Positions 25,932 to 35,477 of a stretch of DNA of 64,000 nt are shown here, piece by piece; the stretch's first letter is position 1; each line of letters begins with the position of its first letter. Position numbers and translations under genes: made by a program. The notes beneath the pieces are model-generated. The model was not told the origin of the DNA and did no database searches. It worked only from the letters and a program-made list of their open reading frames with translations. The stretch is from JAWOFN01 sp046497505 [NCBI: bacterium] (GTDB lineage Bacteria > Blakebacterota > Blakebacteria > Blakebacterales): positions 1 through 64,000 of the forward strand of contig JAWOFN010000112.1 of assembly GCA_046497505.1 (NCBI GenBank), read 5' to 3'.

Positions 25932-27626
25932 TCAGTGTCCTCCCGCCTGACCGTCCTTGCGGGGGTCCGATGCCGCCGCCCACCCGGGTGCCAGGCGCAG
26001 GATCGCCTGGGCCCCGCCGAAGGCCGTTCGGCCCTCGTCGGTGAGTTCGTGACCCATCCGGGTCAGCTCCCCACGGACCCGCCCCGGGATCGGAGCCTCC
26101 AGCGCCACCCTCCGGCCGCCCAGGTGCCGGAATCGGGGGGCATCCACCGCCTCCTGCAGATCCATGCCGAAGACCAGGAGGTTGAGCAGGAGCTGCACGT
26201 GTCCCTGGGGCTGCATCGACCCCCCCATGACCCCGAAGGCCAGCCACGGCTCGATCCCCCCCTCGCTCCCCGTGCGGGTCACGAACCCCGGGATCAGGGT
26301 GTGGAAGGGGCGCTTCCCGGGTCCCACGGTGTTGGGATGGTCCGGCTCGGTGGTGAAGCCGGCTCCCCGGTTCTGCAGCGCGAACCCGGTCCCCGGTACC
26401 ACGACCCCCGAACCGAACTCCCAATAGATGCTGTTGATGAAGGAGACCATGTTGCCGCGGCTGTCAGCCGCCGTCAGGTAGATGGTCTCGCTGGAGAGGT
26501 CCAGTTCCCCGGGCGCTGCTCCCTCGGAGGCCTCCCGGGGGTGGATGGCCTCCCTCCGGCGGCGGAGGAAGTCCTCCTCCAGCAGGTCCTCGGGGGAGGC
26601 CTCCATGCTGGTCGGGTCCCCCACGTAGGCCTCCAGGTCGGCGAAGGCCTGCTTCTTCGCCTCGATGAGGTGATGCAGGTAGGCGGGGCTGTTGTGCCCC
26701 ATCCCCTCCAGATCGAAGGTTTCCAGTATCCCGAGCATCTCCAGGGCCGCGATGCCCTGGCCGTTGGGGGGAAGTTCCCACACGGTGTATCCATGGAAGG
26801 GGAGCCCCACCGGCTCCACCCATTCCACCCGGTGGGCCCTCAGGTCCTCCGGGGTGAGGAACCCGCCCTCCTGCTGGAGATGCTCCGCGATCGTGCGGCC
26901 CAGCTCGCCGCCGTACAGGTGACCCGGCCCCCGACGGGCGATGGCCCTCAGCGTCGAGGCGTAGTCCGGGTTGCGGAACCACTCCCCCGCCCGCGGGGTG
27001 GTCCCGTCTTCCATGAGGTAGGTGTCCCGCGCCCCCTCGTCCCTCGTCAGACGCCCTGTCTCGGCCGCCCACTGACGAGCGATCTTGGGGGAGACGGGGA
27101 ACCCCTCCTCCGCGAGGCGGATGGCCGGTCCCAGTGCCTGGGCGAGTTCGATCGTGCCGAACCTCTCCAGCAGGGCCGACCAGCCGGAGAGGGCCCCGGG
27201 GACCGTAACCGGCTCGGCCCCGAAGAGGGGGACCCGGTCCAGGTCCCGCTCCCGCAGGGCCTGGCGGGTCATCCGGGACCCGGAGCGCCCGCTGGCGTTC
27301 AGACCGATGAGCGCGCCCTCCTCCGCCGACCACACGATGGCGAAGACGTCACCGCCGATCCCGGTCATGTGGGGTTCGGTGACGGTCAGGACCGCTGCCG
27401 CGGTCACCGCCGCGTCGATCGCGTTGCCCCCCTGCTCCAGGACCGCCAGTCCCGCGGAGGTGGCAAGGGGCTGGCTGGCAGCCACCGCGCCACGGGGGGC
27501 GTAGACGGTGGAACGTCCTGCCAGGGTCGTGGGACGGTCCTCCGATCCCCCCTCCCCGCAGGCACCGGCCAGAAAGAGGAGGAGGACGAGGGGAACAGCC
27601 GCGGCTGCGGGAACGTATTGTGACAT
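25932..27626 (-). CDS. Gamma-glutamyltransferase/hydrolase, exported (lipoprotein-like)
   Basis: 564 residues. N-terminus has a hydrophobic signal ending LAGAC, a probable lipobox. Body has the GGT fold: GGNAIDAAVTAA, ATPHMTG-like TEPHMTGIGGD, and the autoprocessing site with Thr381 in SSETIYLTAAD. PNTVGPGKRPFHTLIPG and GVMGGSMQPQGHVQ are characteristic of the small subunit. It cleaves or transfers gamma-glutamyl groups outside the cytoplasm. CapD, the poly-gamma-glutamate depolymerase, belongs to the same family, so a link to the capB/capC operon 25 kb away is possible but only inferred. AGGAG lies 6 nt before ATG 27626. Confidence 0.9.
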   Translation of the reverse strand: MSQYVPAAAAVPLVLLLFLAGACGEGGSEDRPTTLAGRSTVYAPRGAVAASQPLATSAGLAVLEQGGNAIDAAVTAAAVLTVTEPHMTGIGGDVFAIVWSAEEGALIGLNASGRSGSRMTRQALRERDLDRVPLFGAEPVTVPGALSGWSALLERFGTIELAQALGPAIRLAEEGFPVSPKIARQWAAETGRLTRDEGARDTYLMEDGTTPRAGEWFRNPDYASTLRAIARRGPGHLYGGELGRTIAEHLQQEGGFLTPEDLRAHRVEWVEPVGLPFHGYTVWELPPNGQGIAALEMLGILETFDLEGMGHNSPAYLHHLIEAKKQAFADLEAYVGDPTSMEASPEDLLEEDFLRRRREAIHPREASEGAAPGELDLSSETIYLTAADSRGNMVSFINSIYWEFGSGVVVPGTGFALQNRGAGFTTEPDHPNTVGPGKRPFHTLIPGFVTRTGSEGGIEPWLAFGVMGGSMQPQGHVQLLLNLLVFGMDLQEAVDAPRFRHLGGRRVALEAPIPGRVRGELTRMGHELTDEGRTAFGGAQAILRLAPGWAAASDPRKDGQAGGH

Positions 27627-27768
27627 GCAGGGCTCCTGACCTCAGGCGTGGGCAGGAGGATGGTAAGATGGCGCCTGCTTGGCTGTCCAGGCCCCGGTCG
27701 CCGCAGGGAGGAGGTCGCCCTCTACCGGGGACCGGGCCGCCGCTATCGGTCCGGGGCGGCGGAGAGGG

Positions 27769-28893
27769 CTACATGAGGGTGGCCAGGAAGATCCCCGCCG
27801 CCACCGCCGAACCGATGACCCCCGAGACGTTGGGGGCCATGGCCTGCATGATCACGTAGTTCTCCGGGTCCTCCTGGGCGCACACCATCTGACAGACCCT
27901 GGCGGAGTCCGGTACGGCAGATACCCCGGCGGCTCCGATCACCGGGTTGATCTTCTCCCTGCTGACCAGGTTGAGCAGCTTGGCGAACATCAGCCCCGCC
28001 GCGGTGGCGACCGCGAAGGAGGCCGCCCCCAGGGCGAAGATCATGATGCTCTCGGGCGTGAGGAACCGGCTCGCGTCGGTGGAGGTGCCCACGGTGAACC
28101 CGAGCAGGATGGTGATGATATCGATGAAGGCGGTCCGGGCCGTCTTGGCCAGGCGCTCCGTGACCCCCGATTCTTTCAGGAGGTTCCCGAAGAAGAGCAT
28201 CCCAAGCAGGGGGATGGAGCCGGGTGCGATGAATGCGGTGAGCAGGAAGGCGACCACGGGGAAGATCATGCGCAGCCTGGCACTCGGCTGGGGGGAGGGC
28301 TTCATCCGGATCAGCCGTTCCTCCCGGCTGGTGAGGAGCCGGATGATGGGGGGCTGTATCACCGGCACCAGGGCCATATAGGAATAGGCCGCCACCGCGA
28401 TGGCACCCAGGTACTGCGGGGCCATCTGCGAGGAGAGGAAGATGGCGGTGGGACCGTCCGCGCCCCCGATGATGCCGATGGCGGCGGCCTCGTGCATCTC
28501 GAAGCCGAGAGCCAGCGACCCCAGGAAGGTCAGGAAGATACCGGCCTGAGCCGCCGCACCCAGCAGGATGAGCCGGGGGTTGGCCAGCATGGCCGAGAAG
28601 TCGGTCATCGCCCCGATACCCAGGAAGATCAGGGGCGGGTACCACCCCTGGCGGACACCCTGGTAGAGGATGCTGAGGACGCTCCCCTCCTCGTACACCC
28701 CGAGGTTCATCCCCGCCTGGAAGGGGATGTTGCCCACGAGGATCCCGAAACCGATGGGGACCAGCAGCAGGGGTTCGTAGTCCTTGCTGATGGCCAGGTA
28801 GATGAACACGCACCCCACCACGATCATGATGAGGTTGCCCAGGGTGAAGTGCCCGAGGGCACCGGCCTGGAGGAACTCGCGAAGGATGGTCAT
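27769..28893 (-). CDS. mmdB: Na+-translocating decarboxylase beta subunit (membrane)
   Basis: 374 residues, about nine to eleven membrane helices. Family motif GGADGPTAIFLSS carries the Asp used for Na+ binding and carboxybiotin decarboxylation; a second conserved loop is GFTVGTSTDA, and a C-terminal MAPNVSGVIGSAVAAG is typical. It couples decarboxylation to Na+ export. Last gene of a four-gene operon; the ribosome site is weak. Confidence 0.93.
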   Translation of the reverse strand: MTILREFLQAGALGHFTLGNLIMIVVGCVFIYLAISKDYEPLLLVPIGFGILVGNIPFQAGMNLGVYEEGSVLSILYQGVRQGWYPPLIFLGIGAMTDFSAMLANPRLILLGAAAQAGIFLTFLGSLALGFEMHEAAAIGIIGGADGPTAIFLSSQMAPQYLGAIAVAAYSYMALVPVIQPPIIRLLTSREERLIRMKPSPQPSARLRMIFPVVAFLLTAFIAPGSIPLLGMLFFGNLLKESGVTERLAKTARTAFIDIITILLGFTVGTSTDASRFLTPESIMIFALGAASFAVATAAGLMFAKLLNLVSREKINPVIGAAGVSAVPDSARVCQMVCAQEDPENYVIMQAMAPNVSGVIGSAVAAGIFLATLM

Positions 28894-28915
28894 GGATCGG
28901 TCCGGTGGCTTGGGG

Positions 28916-29335
28916 CTACTCGAGTTCGACCAGGACCTGGCCCTCGCGCACCGAGTCTCCGGCCGCGACGGGGATGGCCTTCACCTTCCCGCTGGCGGGG
29001 GCGGCGATCGACGTGTTCATCTTCATCGCCTCGACGACCAGCAGGGTCTGTCCCTTGCTCACCTCGTCACCCACCTCCGCCTTCAGTTCCACCACGGTCC
29101 CGGCGATGGGAGAGGCCACCGCCCCCCCCAGGTCCTTGCCCCCCGCGGCACCCGCAGGGGTCCGGGAGGGTGCGGAGCCGGGTGGGGGGGCCGGAGGCGT
29201 CGTCGGGGAAGCGGGGCCGCCGCCCCCGGGACGTACCGCCGGGAGGGCCCCGGTCTGGGGGAATCCCTCCCCCGGGTCCAGCACCTCCACTTCCACCTCG
29301 TACGCGACACCGTGGACCGTGATCTTCAGCTTCAC
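28916..29335 (-). CDS. Biotin carboxyl carrier subunit
   Basis: 139 residues from GTG 29335 (GAAGGGAAG upstream). Biotinyl Lys105 in VVEAMKMNTS, 34 residues from the C-terminus as usual. The N-terminal part is followed by a Pro/Ala/Gly hinge (about residues 35-75) like that of methylmalonyl-CoA and oxaloacetate decarboxylase carriers. It shuttles the carboxyl group from the alpha to the beta subunit. Confidence 0.93.
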   Translation of the reverse strand: MKLKITVHGVAYEVEVEVLDPGEGFPQTGALPAVRPGGGGPASPTTPPAPPPGSAPSRTPAGAAGGKDLGGAVASPIAGTVVELKAEVGDEVSKGQTLLVVEAMKMNTSIAAPASGKVKAIPVAAGDSVREGQVLVELE

Positions 29336-29380
29336 GTCGATCTTCCCTTCATGGGGGCGGGCAGCAGGCCCGCCCTCGGT

Positions 29381-29719
29381 TCAGCTCTTCTTCTTCGGCA
29401 TGATGTGACTGCCGAGGAGCACCGAGCGTCCCTGGGTGGCCCAGGGGCTGTGGGGGTTCTCGGCAGGAAGCAGTCTCCGGACGCTCCGGATCCTGAAGCG
29501 GCCCTCGATCATGGTGGCGACGGCGGCCGTGATGAGCACGAGCGTCGTGTTGTCGATGGTGGGGGAGGACTCGGCGGGGCCGGCCTCCTTCTCGGAGGCC
29601 TTCGCGAGCCGCCGCTCGTCCAGGCGGCTCATGGTCTTCACCGCCAGGGAGATGAGGGCCAGGACACCGAAGACCATCACGATGCCTGCCGCACTGAGTA
29701 CCAGGCCGTTCACGGGCAT
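29381..29719 (-). CDS. Decarboxylase gamma/delta membrane-anchor subunit (OadG family)
   Basis: 112 residues with a single N-terminal membrane helix (about residues 5-27, GLVLSAAGIVMVFGVLALIS) and a charged linker. The C-terminal part ends ILLGSHIMPKK-like (LLGSHIMPKKKS). OadG/MmdD proteins assemble the complex on the membrane. Between mmdA (13 nt gap) and the biotin carrier gene. Confidence 0.82.
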   Translation of the reverse strand: MPVNGLVLSAAGIVMVFGVLALISLAVKTMSRLDERRLAKASEKEAGPAESSPTIDNTTLVLITAAVATMIEGRFRIRSVRRLLPAENPHSPWATQGRSVLLGSHIMPKKKS

Positions 29720-29732
29720 CCGTTCGTTCCCA

Positions 29733-31283
29733 TCAGAGGGGGATCAGACCGTGCTTCTTCTGCGGCCGCACATCCCGTTTCGCCTTGACGACCTCCAGGG
29801 CGGCCGCGAGCCAGGGCCGTGTCTCGCTGGGCTCGATGACATCGTCGATCAGCCCGCTGCCTGCCGCCTGGAACGGGTTTCCGAACCGCTCCTTGTACTC
29901 CTCGATCTTCTCCTTGCGGGTGGCTTCCGGGTCGTCGGAGGCCTGGATCTCCCGGCGGTAGAGCACGTTCACGGCCCCTTCGGCCCCCATCACTGCGATC
30001 TCACCCGTGGGCCACGCACAGGTGCGGTCCGCACCCATGTCCTTGCTGCACATGGCCAGGTACGCTCCGCCGTACGCCTTGCGCACCACCACGGTGAGTT
30101 TCGGTACCGTGGCCGCCGCGTAGGCGAAGAGCATCTTCGCACCGTGCCGGATGATCCCCCCGTACTCCTGCTCCACCCCGGGCATGAAGCCGGGTACATC
30201 CACCAGGGTGACGATGGGGATGTTGAACGCGTTGCAGAAGCGGATGAACCGGCTGGCCTTGTCGGAGGAATCGATGTCCAGAACACCGGCCCGCTGTATG
30301 GGCTGGTTGGCCACGACACCGATGGTGCGCCCCATGAGGCGTCCGAACCCCACGATGATGTTGGGGGCGAAGTGCTCCTGCACCTCCAGGAAGTCCCCCT
30401 GGTCCACCACGCGCAGTATGATCTCCTTCATGTCGTAGGGATCCCGCCCCTCAGCGGGCACCACCTCGTCCAAGGAGGGGTCCCCGACCGCGGTCTCCTC
30501 GTGGTATTCGGGATAGAAGGGCGGGTCCTCCATGTTGTTGCTGGGGAGGAAGGAGAGGAGGCGCCGGGCGATGCGTACGGCGTCTTCGTCATCCGATGCC
30601 ACGAAATGCACCACACCGGAGTAGTACGCGTGGCTGGAGACGCCGCCCAGTTCCTCGGCCGTCACATCCTCTCCGGTGACCTCCTTGATCACGCTGGGGC
30701 CGGTGATGTACATCTGCCCCTCCTGCTGCACCTGGATGATGAAGTCCGTGAGGGCGGGACTGTAGGCCGCTCCGCCGGCGCAGGGTCCGGCGATGATGCT
30801 TATCTGGGGGACCACACCCGAGAGGAGGACGTTGCGGAAGAAGATCTTGCCGTACCCGGAGAGGGCATCCACCCCTTCCTGGATCCGGGCACCGGCGCCG
30901 TCGTTGACGAAGACGAAGGGGTCGCCGGTCTTCATGGCGCTCTCCATGATCTCGGCGATCTTCCGTGCCCCGGCTTCACCCACCGAGCCGCCCGCGACGG
31001 TGAAGTCCTGGCTGGCGGTATAGACGGGTCGGCCGTCCACGATACCCGATCCGGTCACGATCCCCTCGGCCGGCATCTCCCGACCCTGCATCCCGAAATG
31101 CACGGCCTTGTGCCGCATATGGAGGTGCGTCTCCTGGAATGTATCGGGCTCGAAGAGGAGTGCGAGACGTTCGCGTGCGGTGAGTTTTCCCTTGTCGTGC
31201 TGCTTCTCGATCCGTTCCGGGCCTCCGCCCTGCATGAGCTTCTGACGCCGTTTACGGAGGTCCTCGATCGGCTTCTCCATCAT
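29733..31283 (-). CDS. mmdA: Methylmalonyl-CoA decarboxylase alpha / propionyl-CoA-type carboxyltransferase
   Basis: 516 residues from ATG 31283; ATG 31280 is adjacent and spaces better from GGGGGGAG. Carboxyltransferase fold with GGSVGEAGARKI, NDGAGARIQEG, GPCAGGAAYSPAL and GEIAVMGAEGAVNVL. It is like the PCC beta and MmdA families. With the OadG-like, biotin and beta subunits downstream, and without a biotin carboxylase, the set makes a Na+ pump that decarboxylates methylmalonyl-CoA to propionyl-CoA (a glutaconyl- or malonyl-type substrate cannot be excluded). Energises the membrane during fermentative growth or runs in propionate metabolism. Confidence 0.88.
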   Translation of the reverse strand: MMEKPIEDLRKRRQKLMQGGGPERIEKQHDKGKLTARERLALLFEPDTFQETHLHMRHKAVHFGMQGREMPAEGIVTGSGIVDGRPVYTASQDFTVAGGSVGEAGARKIAEIMESAMKTGDPFVFVNDGAGARIQEGVDALSGYGKIFFRNVLLSGVVPQISIIAGPCAGGAAYSPALTDFIIQVQQEGQMYITGPSVIKEVTGEDVTAEELGGVSSHAYYSGVVHFVASDDEDAVRIARRLLSFLPSNNMEDPPFYPEYHEETAVGDPSLDEVVPAEGRDPYDMKEIILRVVDQGDFLEVQEHFAPNIIVGFGRLMGRTIGVVANQPIQRAGVLDIDSSDKASRFIRFCNAFNIPIVTLVDVPGFMPGVEQEYGGIIRHGAKMLFAYAAATVPKLTVVVRKAYGGAYLAMCSKDMGADRTCAWPTGEIAVMGAEGAVNVLYRREIQASDDPEATRKEKIEEYKERFGNPFQAAGSGLIDDVIEPSETRPWLAAALEVVKAKRDVRPQKKHGLIPL

Positions 31284-31432
31284 CTCCCCCCCTGGGTCCC
31301 TGTCCCCGGCCCTCACCCTGTGACGGCCGCCATTCCCGGCGGGCTGAGGGTCCCGCCGATATCCTCCACAAGATAGTACCTCTCCAGCAGAGGAAAGCCC
31401 GAAATCGACAGGGTGCCGGGTGATCAGCTATC

Positions 31433-32728
31433 ATGCCCCCGCTGCCGCCACTCACCTGCCACCGCCAAGCCGCCTGGAGACCCGTGGGGACTGCCGAGAG
31501 GGCCGATGTTGTCGTCATCGGGGCCGGGATCTCCGGCTGCGCTTCCGCGTGGCATCTCCTGCACAGAGACCCCTCCCTCCGGGTGGTGCTCCTGGAATCA
31601 CACCAGGTGGGGGCCGGGAGCACCTCGCGGAGCAACGCTGCCTTCCGCCACCAGTGGTCGGTCCCCGTCCACGCCGCCTTCTCACGATATTCCGCCGCCG
31701 AGTATGCCGACCTGGCCGGCCGGGGACACCCCGTGGGTTTCACTCCCAACGGCTACCTCTTCCTCTTCACCGAAGAGGAGGCGTTCCAGCAGGCCGCGGA
31801 GCGGGCCCGCAGACAGCGCCAGTCCGGCATGGAGGGGATCCGGGCCCTGCGCCCGGAACAGGTACCGGACGAGGTGCCGGGAGGTGACCTCCTCGAATTG
31901 GAGGGCCTGGCCGGAGCGGTCTGGGGGCTCCGGGACGGCTTCCTGGATCCCATGGGGGTCACGCAGGCCTACCTGGAGGAGGGCCGGGCCGCGGGGCTTG
32001 ACTACCGGCAGGGTGTCCGGGCCGTCTCGCTGGTGCGAGAGGGGGGGCGCGTGACGGGAGTGGTCACCGGGGAGGGGAGCACGGTGGCCGGGTCCCGGGT
32101 CCTGCTGGCCGCCGGGGTCTGGAGCGCTTCCCTCATGCGCTCATGGCGGCTGGGACTCCCCGTCCGCCCGGCCAAGCGCTATCTCTATCACACACGGCCG
32201 GTGAGGGGGAGGGAGGTCTCCGACTGGCCCCTCATCGTCGGGGAGCGGGGAGCCCATCTCCGTCCCTCGGAGGGGAACACCCTGCTGCTGGCCTGGGAAT
32301 CACGTCCCGACCCGGAGGAGGATGTCCCGAACGGCGGGACGCTGCGGGACCGGCAGGACGCAGTCGAGGAGGGGTTCGGAACCGGCCCGGAGGGGTACGG
32401 GATGGAGGTCCTGGCCGAGCTGGCCCCCCACATGCCCCTCCTGGCCGAAGAGGCGGCGCTTGCCGGAGTCACCTCGGGCTGGTACTGCGTGACCGGTGAC
32501 CACAAGGCGATCCTCTCGGCGGACCCCCGGTTGGAGGGTCTCTATCATGCATGCGGCTTCAGCGGGCATGGGATCATGCATGGAGCGGCCACCGGACGGA
32601 CCATGGCGGAACTGGTCCTGGGGGAACCCACCTCCCTCGCCCGGTTTGAGGAGATCCGTCGGCACTTCGGCCTTCAGCCGCTGCTCGAAGGGAAGACCCG
32701 GGAACCGGGGGAGGACGTGGTCATCTGA
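31433..32728 (+). CDS. FAD-dependent amine/amino-acid oxidoreductase (DAO family)
   Basis: 431 residues. Rossmann FAD motif VVVIGAGISGCASAWHL with the following acidic Glu in LLESHQVGAGSTSRSN; C-terminal CGFSGHGIMHGAATG closes the FAD site. It is like sarcosine/dimethylglycine/glycine oxidases and the DAO subunit of L-proline dehydrogenases. The substrate is unknown. ATG 31433 has no clear ribosome site; GTG 31484 (GGAG upstream) would start closer to the FAD motif. Divergent from mmdA, convergent with the DUF1858-like gene. Confidence 0.85.
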   Translation: MPPLPPLTCHRQAAWRPVGTAERADVVVIGAGISGCASAWHLLHRDPSLRVVLLESHQVGAGSTSRSNAAFRHQWSVPVHAAFSRYSAAEYADLAGRGHPVGFTPNGYLFLFTEEEAFQQAAERARRQRQSGMEGIRALRPEQVPDEVPGGDLLELEGLAGAVWGLRDGFLDPMGVTQAYLEEGRAAGLDYRQGVRAVSLVREGGRVTGVVTGEGSTVAGSRVLLAAGVWSASLMRSWRLGLPVRPAKRYLYHTRPVRGREVSDWPLIVGERGAHLRPSEGNTLLLAWESRPDPEEDVPNGGTLRDRQDAVEEGFGTGPEGYGMEVLAELAPHMPLLAEEAALAGVTSGWYCVTGDHKAILSADPRLEGLYHACGFSGHGIMHGAATGRTMAELVLGEPTSLARFEEIRRHFGLQPLLEGKTREPGEDVVI

Positions 32729-32740
32729 GGCAGAAGGGCC

Positions 32741-32959
32741 CTATACGGGTCCCTGGGCAAGGTCCATGCGGAGGTCCTTGACCAGGCCGCGGATGTCCGC
32801 GATCCCCTTGCTGCGGGCCAGTTCCTCCAGGGTCCCCCAGTACGCCTCGCCGCATACCATGCACACCACGCCCCGGTGGGCGAGAGGGCCGATGAGTTCC
32901 GGGTAGTGGTCCACCAGGTCCTCCACCAGGATATCCCCGGTCAGGGGCGGTCTGCTCAT
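32741..32959 (-). CDS. Small DUF1858-like CxxC protein
   Basis: 72 residues. ATG 32959 has GGAGGAG upstream. The pattern DILVEDLVDHYPELIGPL followed by VCMVCGEAYWGTLEELA matches DUF1858/ScdA N-terminal-like domains, which carry a redox or metal-binding CxxC (here CMVC). Cytoplasmic, function unknown; relatives occur near Fe-S or nitric-oxide-repair genes. Confidence 0.72.
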   Translation of the reverse strand: MSRPPLTGDILVEDLVDHYPELIGPLAHRGVVCMVCGEAYWGTLEELARSKGIADIRGLVKDLRMDLAQGPV

Positions 32960-33064
32960 GTCGCTCCTCCTCACTGCCCTGCGTCGATGGGTTCGATCCC
33001 TCCTCGTAAGCTGAGAGCCGCGGGGGGGAAGCAGGGGTTCGGACTTTCTCGTACCGCTCGCGCC

Positions 33065-33093
33065 TTGGACAGCTCCTCCTGTCCCGCTACAAT
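33065..33093 (+). promoter_or_regulatory. Sigma-70-like promoter of the HMG-CoA synthase cluster
   Basis: TTGGAC (33065-33070), 17-nt spacer, TACAAT (33088-33093). It predicts a start near 33100 and a leader of about 128 nt before ATG 33228. Confidence 0.5.
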
Positions 33094-33227
33094 GGCAGCG
33101 CCCTTGGGGGAGACCGGTCCCGAGGACCGCCCCCCGGGCTCGCCCGGATCCCGGGCACAGCAGCTGGACGACGCGGCATACCTCGGGGTGTGCCCGCACA
33201 ACATCGCGCCTGCCAGGGGGATCAGCC

Positions 33228-34274
33228 ATGGTCGGTATCGTCGGGTACGGATCATACGTGCCCTGTTTCCGGATCAAAGTCGAGGAGATCGCCCGCCAGT
33301 GGGGCCAGGACCCCGAACCGGTGAAGAACGGGCTCATCGTCTACGAGAAGACGGTACCCGGCCGGGACGAGGACACCATCACCATCAGCGTGCAGGCCGC
33401 CCGCTACGCCATCCAGCGGGCGGGCATCGATCCTTCCCTCATCGGAGCGGTCTACATCGGCTCCGAGTCGCACCCCTATGCCGTCAAGCCCAGCGGTACC
33501 GTCCTCGTCGACGCGCTGGGGATCGGGCCGGACGTGCACGTCTCGGACTACGAGTTCGCCTGCAAGGCGGGCACCGAGGCGATGTACGTGGCCATGAGCC
33601 ACGTGAAGGCGGGAGAGATGCCGTACGCCCTGGGGATCGGAGCGGACACCTCCCAGGGGGCCCCCGGGGATGCCCTGGAGTACACCGCCTCGGCCGGGGG
33701 TTCCGCTTTCGTGATGGGTTCGGAGGGGGTGGTGGCCGAGTGCGAGGCCTCCTATTCCTACACCACGGATACGGCTGACTTCTGGCGGCGCGAGGGGCGG
33801 GAGTACCCCATGCACGGGGGACGGTTCACCGGGGAACCCGCCTACTTCCGTCACGTCCTCGGAGCCGCCAGGGGCCTCATGGAACGTACCGGTACCGAGG
33901 TCGGCGACTTCACCTGGGGGGTCTTCCACATGCCCAACGGCAAGTTCCCTCTCCGGGCGGCGACCACCCTCGGCTTCGAGAAGGAGCAGATCGAGCCGGG
34001 TTGGGTGGTGCGCTGGATCGGGAACACCTACTCCGGTTCCTCCCCCTGCGGGCTGTCCGCCACCCTGGATGCAGCATCACCCGGTGACCGGATCCTAATG
34101 GTCTCCTTCGGCTCGGGGGCGGGGAGCGACGCTTTCATCTGGAAGGTGACCGATCGTATCGAGGAGGTGAGAGACCGGGCCCCCCGGTTCAGCGACCTGA
34201 TGGAGCGCCGGAAGATCTACCTGGACTACGGCAGGTATGCCAGCTTCCGCCGCAAGATCCTCATGAACGACTAG
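33228..34274 (+). CDS. Archaeal-type 3-hydroxy-3-methylglutaryl-CoA synthase
   Basis: 348 residues, the length of the archaeal enzyme rather than the longer eukaryotic or Gram-positive forms. Nucleophile Cys112 in [11 protein letters not shown]; His in [23 protein letters not shown] near the C-terminus. It condenses acetyl-CoA and acetoacetyl-CoA to HMG-CoA, the first committed step of the mevalonate route, in the cytoplasm. ATG 33228 has GGGGG upstream. Followed by the thiolase and an OB-fold Zn protein, the same three-protein set that forms a substrate-channelling complex in archaea. Presence of HMG-CoA reductase is not seen here. Confidence 0.92.
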   Translation: MVGIVGYGSYVPCFRIKVEEIARQWGQDPEPVKNGLIVYEKTVPGRDEDTITISVQAARYAIQRAGIDPSLIGAVYIGSESHPYAVKPSGTVLVDALGIGPDVHVSDYEFACKAGTEAMYVAMSHVKAGEMPYALGIGADTSQGAPGDALEYTASAGGSAFVMGSEGVVAECEASYSYTTDTADFWRREGREYPMHGGRFTGEPAYFRHVLGAARGLMERTGTEVGDFTWGVFHMPNGKFPLRAATTLGFEKEQIEPGWVVRWIGNTYSGSSPCGLSATLDAASPGDRILMVSFGSGAGSDAFIWKVTDRIEEVRDRAPRFSDLMERRKIYLDYGRYASFRRKILMND

Positions 34275-34325
34275 ACCCTGCGGCTCCCGTATCTGGAGGC
34301 ATCCATCGGAAGGAAGGAAGAGGTC

Positions 34326-35477
34326 ATGAGAGAAGCAGCGATCGTGGGCATCGGGATGACCGACTTCGGTGAGCTCTGGGGCTCCTCGCTCCGCCAGATG
34401 TTCACCGAGGCCGCGACGGCCGCCATCGAGGACGCGGGCGTCGATCACATCGAGAGCATGTACGTGGGCTCCATGTCCCCGGGGCTCTTCGTCCACCAGG
34501 AACACATCGGGGCCCTGCTGGCGGACTACCTGGGCGTTGCGGGGATCCCCGCCGGCCGGGTGGAGTCGGCGTGCGCGTCGGGAGGGCTGGCCCTGCGGCA
34601 GGCGGTGCTCGAGGTCCTCTCCGGGGTATCCGAGGTCGTCCTGGCCGGGGGGGTGGAGAAGATGACGGACGGGGTGGACGCCACCGACGCCCTCGCCACC
34701 GCAGCGGACCAGGAGTACGAGGCGTTCGGAGGGATCACCTTCCCGGGACTCTACGCGCTCATGGCACGGGCCCACATGGAGAAGCACGGGACGACCCGTG
34801 AGCAGATGGCGGACGTGGCGGTGAAGAACCACGCCAACGGTGCCCTGAACCCCCGGGCCCAGTTCCGGCGCCCCATCGAACGGGCAGACGTACTCACCTC
34901 CACCCTGGTTGCGGACCCCCTGCGCCTGCTGGACTGTTCCCCCATCACCGACGGGGCAGCGGCCGCGGTGGTGACCACCGTGGAGAGGGCACGAGAGCTG
35001 GGAGGCCCCCTGATCCGGGTCCGGGCCTCGACCATGGCCACCGACTCCCTGGCCCTCCACGACCGCCCCGACCTCACGAGCATCCCCTCGGTGGGCCGGG
35101 CGGTGAAGAGGGCCTTCCAGGACGCCGATCTCACCCTCGATGACATCGATGTCCTGGAGGTCCACGACTGCTTCACCATAGCGGAACTCGTGGTCATGGA
35201 AGAGATCGGTCTGGTGGAGCCGGGCTCCTCGGGTCAGGAGGTCACCGCGGGCCTCACGGCCCGGGACGGGAAGCTCCCGATCAACACCAGCGGCGGGCTG
35301 AAGTCGAAGGGTCACCCGGTGGGCGCCTCGGGCATCGCCCAGGTGTTCGAGATCGTCGAACAGCTGCGCGGGAGCGCCGGCGAGCGGCAGATCGAGGGCG
35401 CGCGCATCGGCATGGCACAGAACATGGGCGGCTCCGGTGCGAGCTGCGTAGTCCACATCCTGGAGGCGATATCATGA
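34326..35477 (+). CDS. Archaeal-type acetoacetyl-CoA thiolase
   Basis: 383 residues. Nucleophile Cys83 in [10 protein letters not shown], His in [10 protein letters not shown] and GHPVGASG, and a terminal [13 protein letters not shown] lacking the usual bacterial thiolase GGG-C-x-G cysteine context, as in the SCP-x/archaeal branch. It makes acetoacetyl-CoA from two acetyl-CoA. GGAAGGAAGAGG precedes ATG 34326; its stop overlaps the next start as ATGA. Forms a complex with the HMG-CoA synthase via the DUF35 protein in archaeal relatives. Confidence 0.92.
   Translation: MREAAIVGIGMTDFGELWGSSLRQMFTEAATAAIEDAGVDHIESMYVGSMSPGLFVHQEHIGALLADYLGVAGIPAGRVESACASGGLALRQAVLEVLSGVSEVVLAGGVEKMTDGVDATDALATAADQEYEAFGGITFPGLYALMARAHMEKHGTTREQMADVAVKNHANGALNPRAQFRRPIERADVLTSTLVADPLRLLDCSPITDGAAAAVVTTVERARELGGPLIRVRASTMATDSLALHDRPDLTSIPSVGRAVKRAFQDADLTLDDIDVLEVHDCFTIAELVVMEEIGLVEPGSSGQEVTAGLTARDGKLPINTSGGLKSKGHPVGASGIAQVFEIVEQLRGSAGERQIEGARIGMAQNMGGSGASCVVHILEAIS

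Noticed and set aside
32986-33000. tRNA T-loop-like GGTTCGATCC
   Set aside because: No matching acceptor, D or anticodon arms on either strand.
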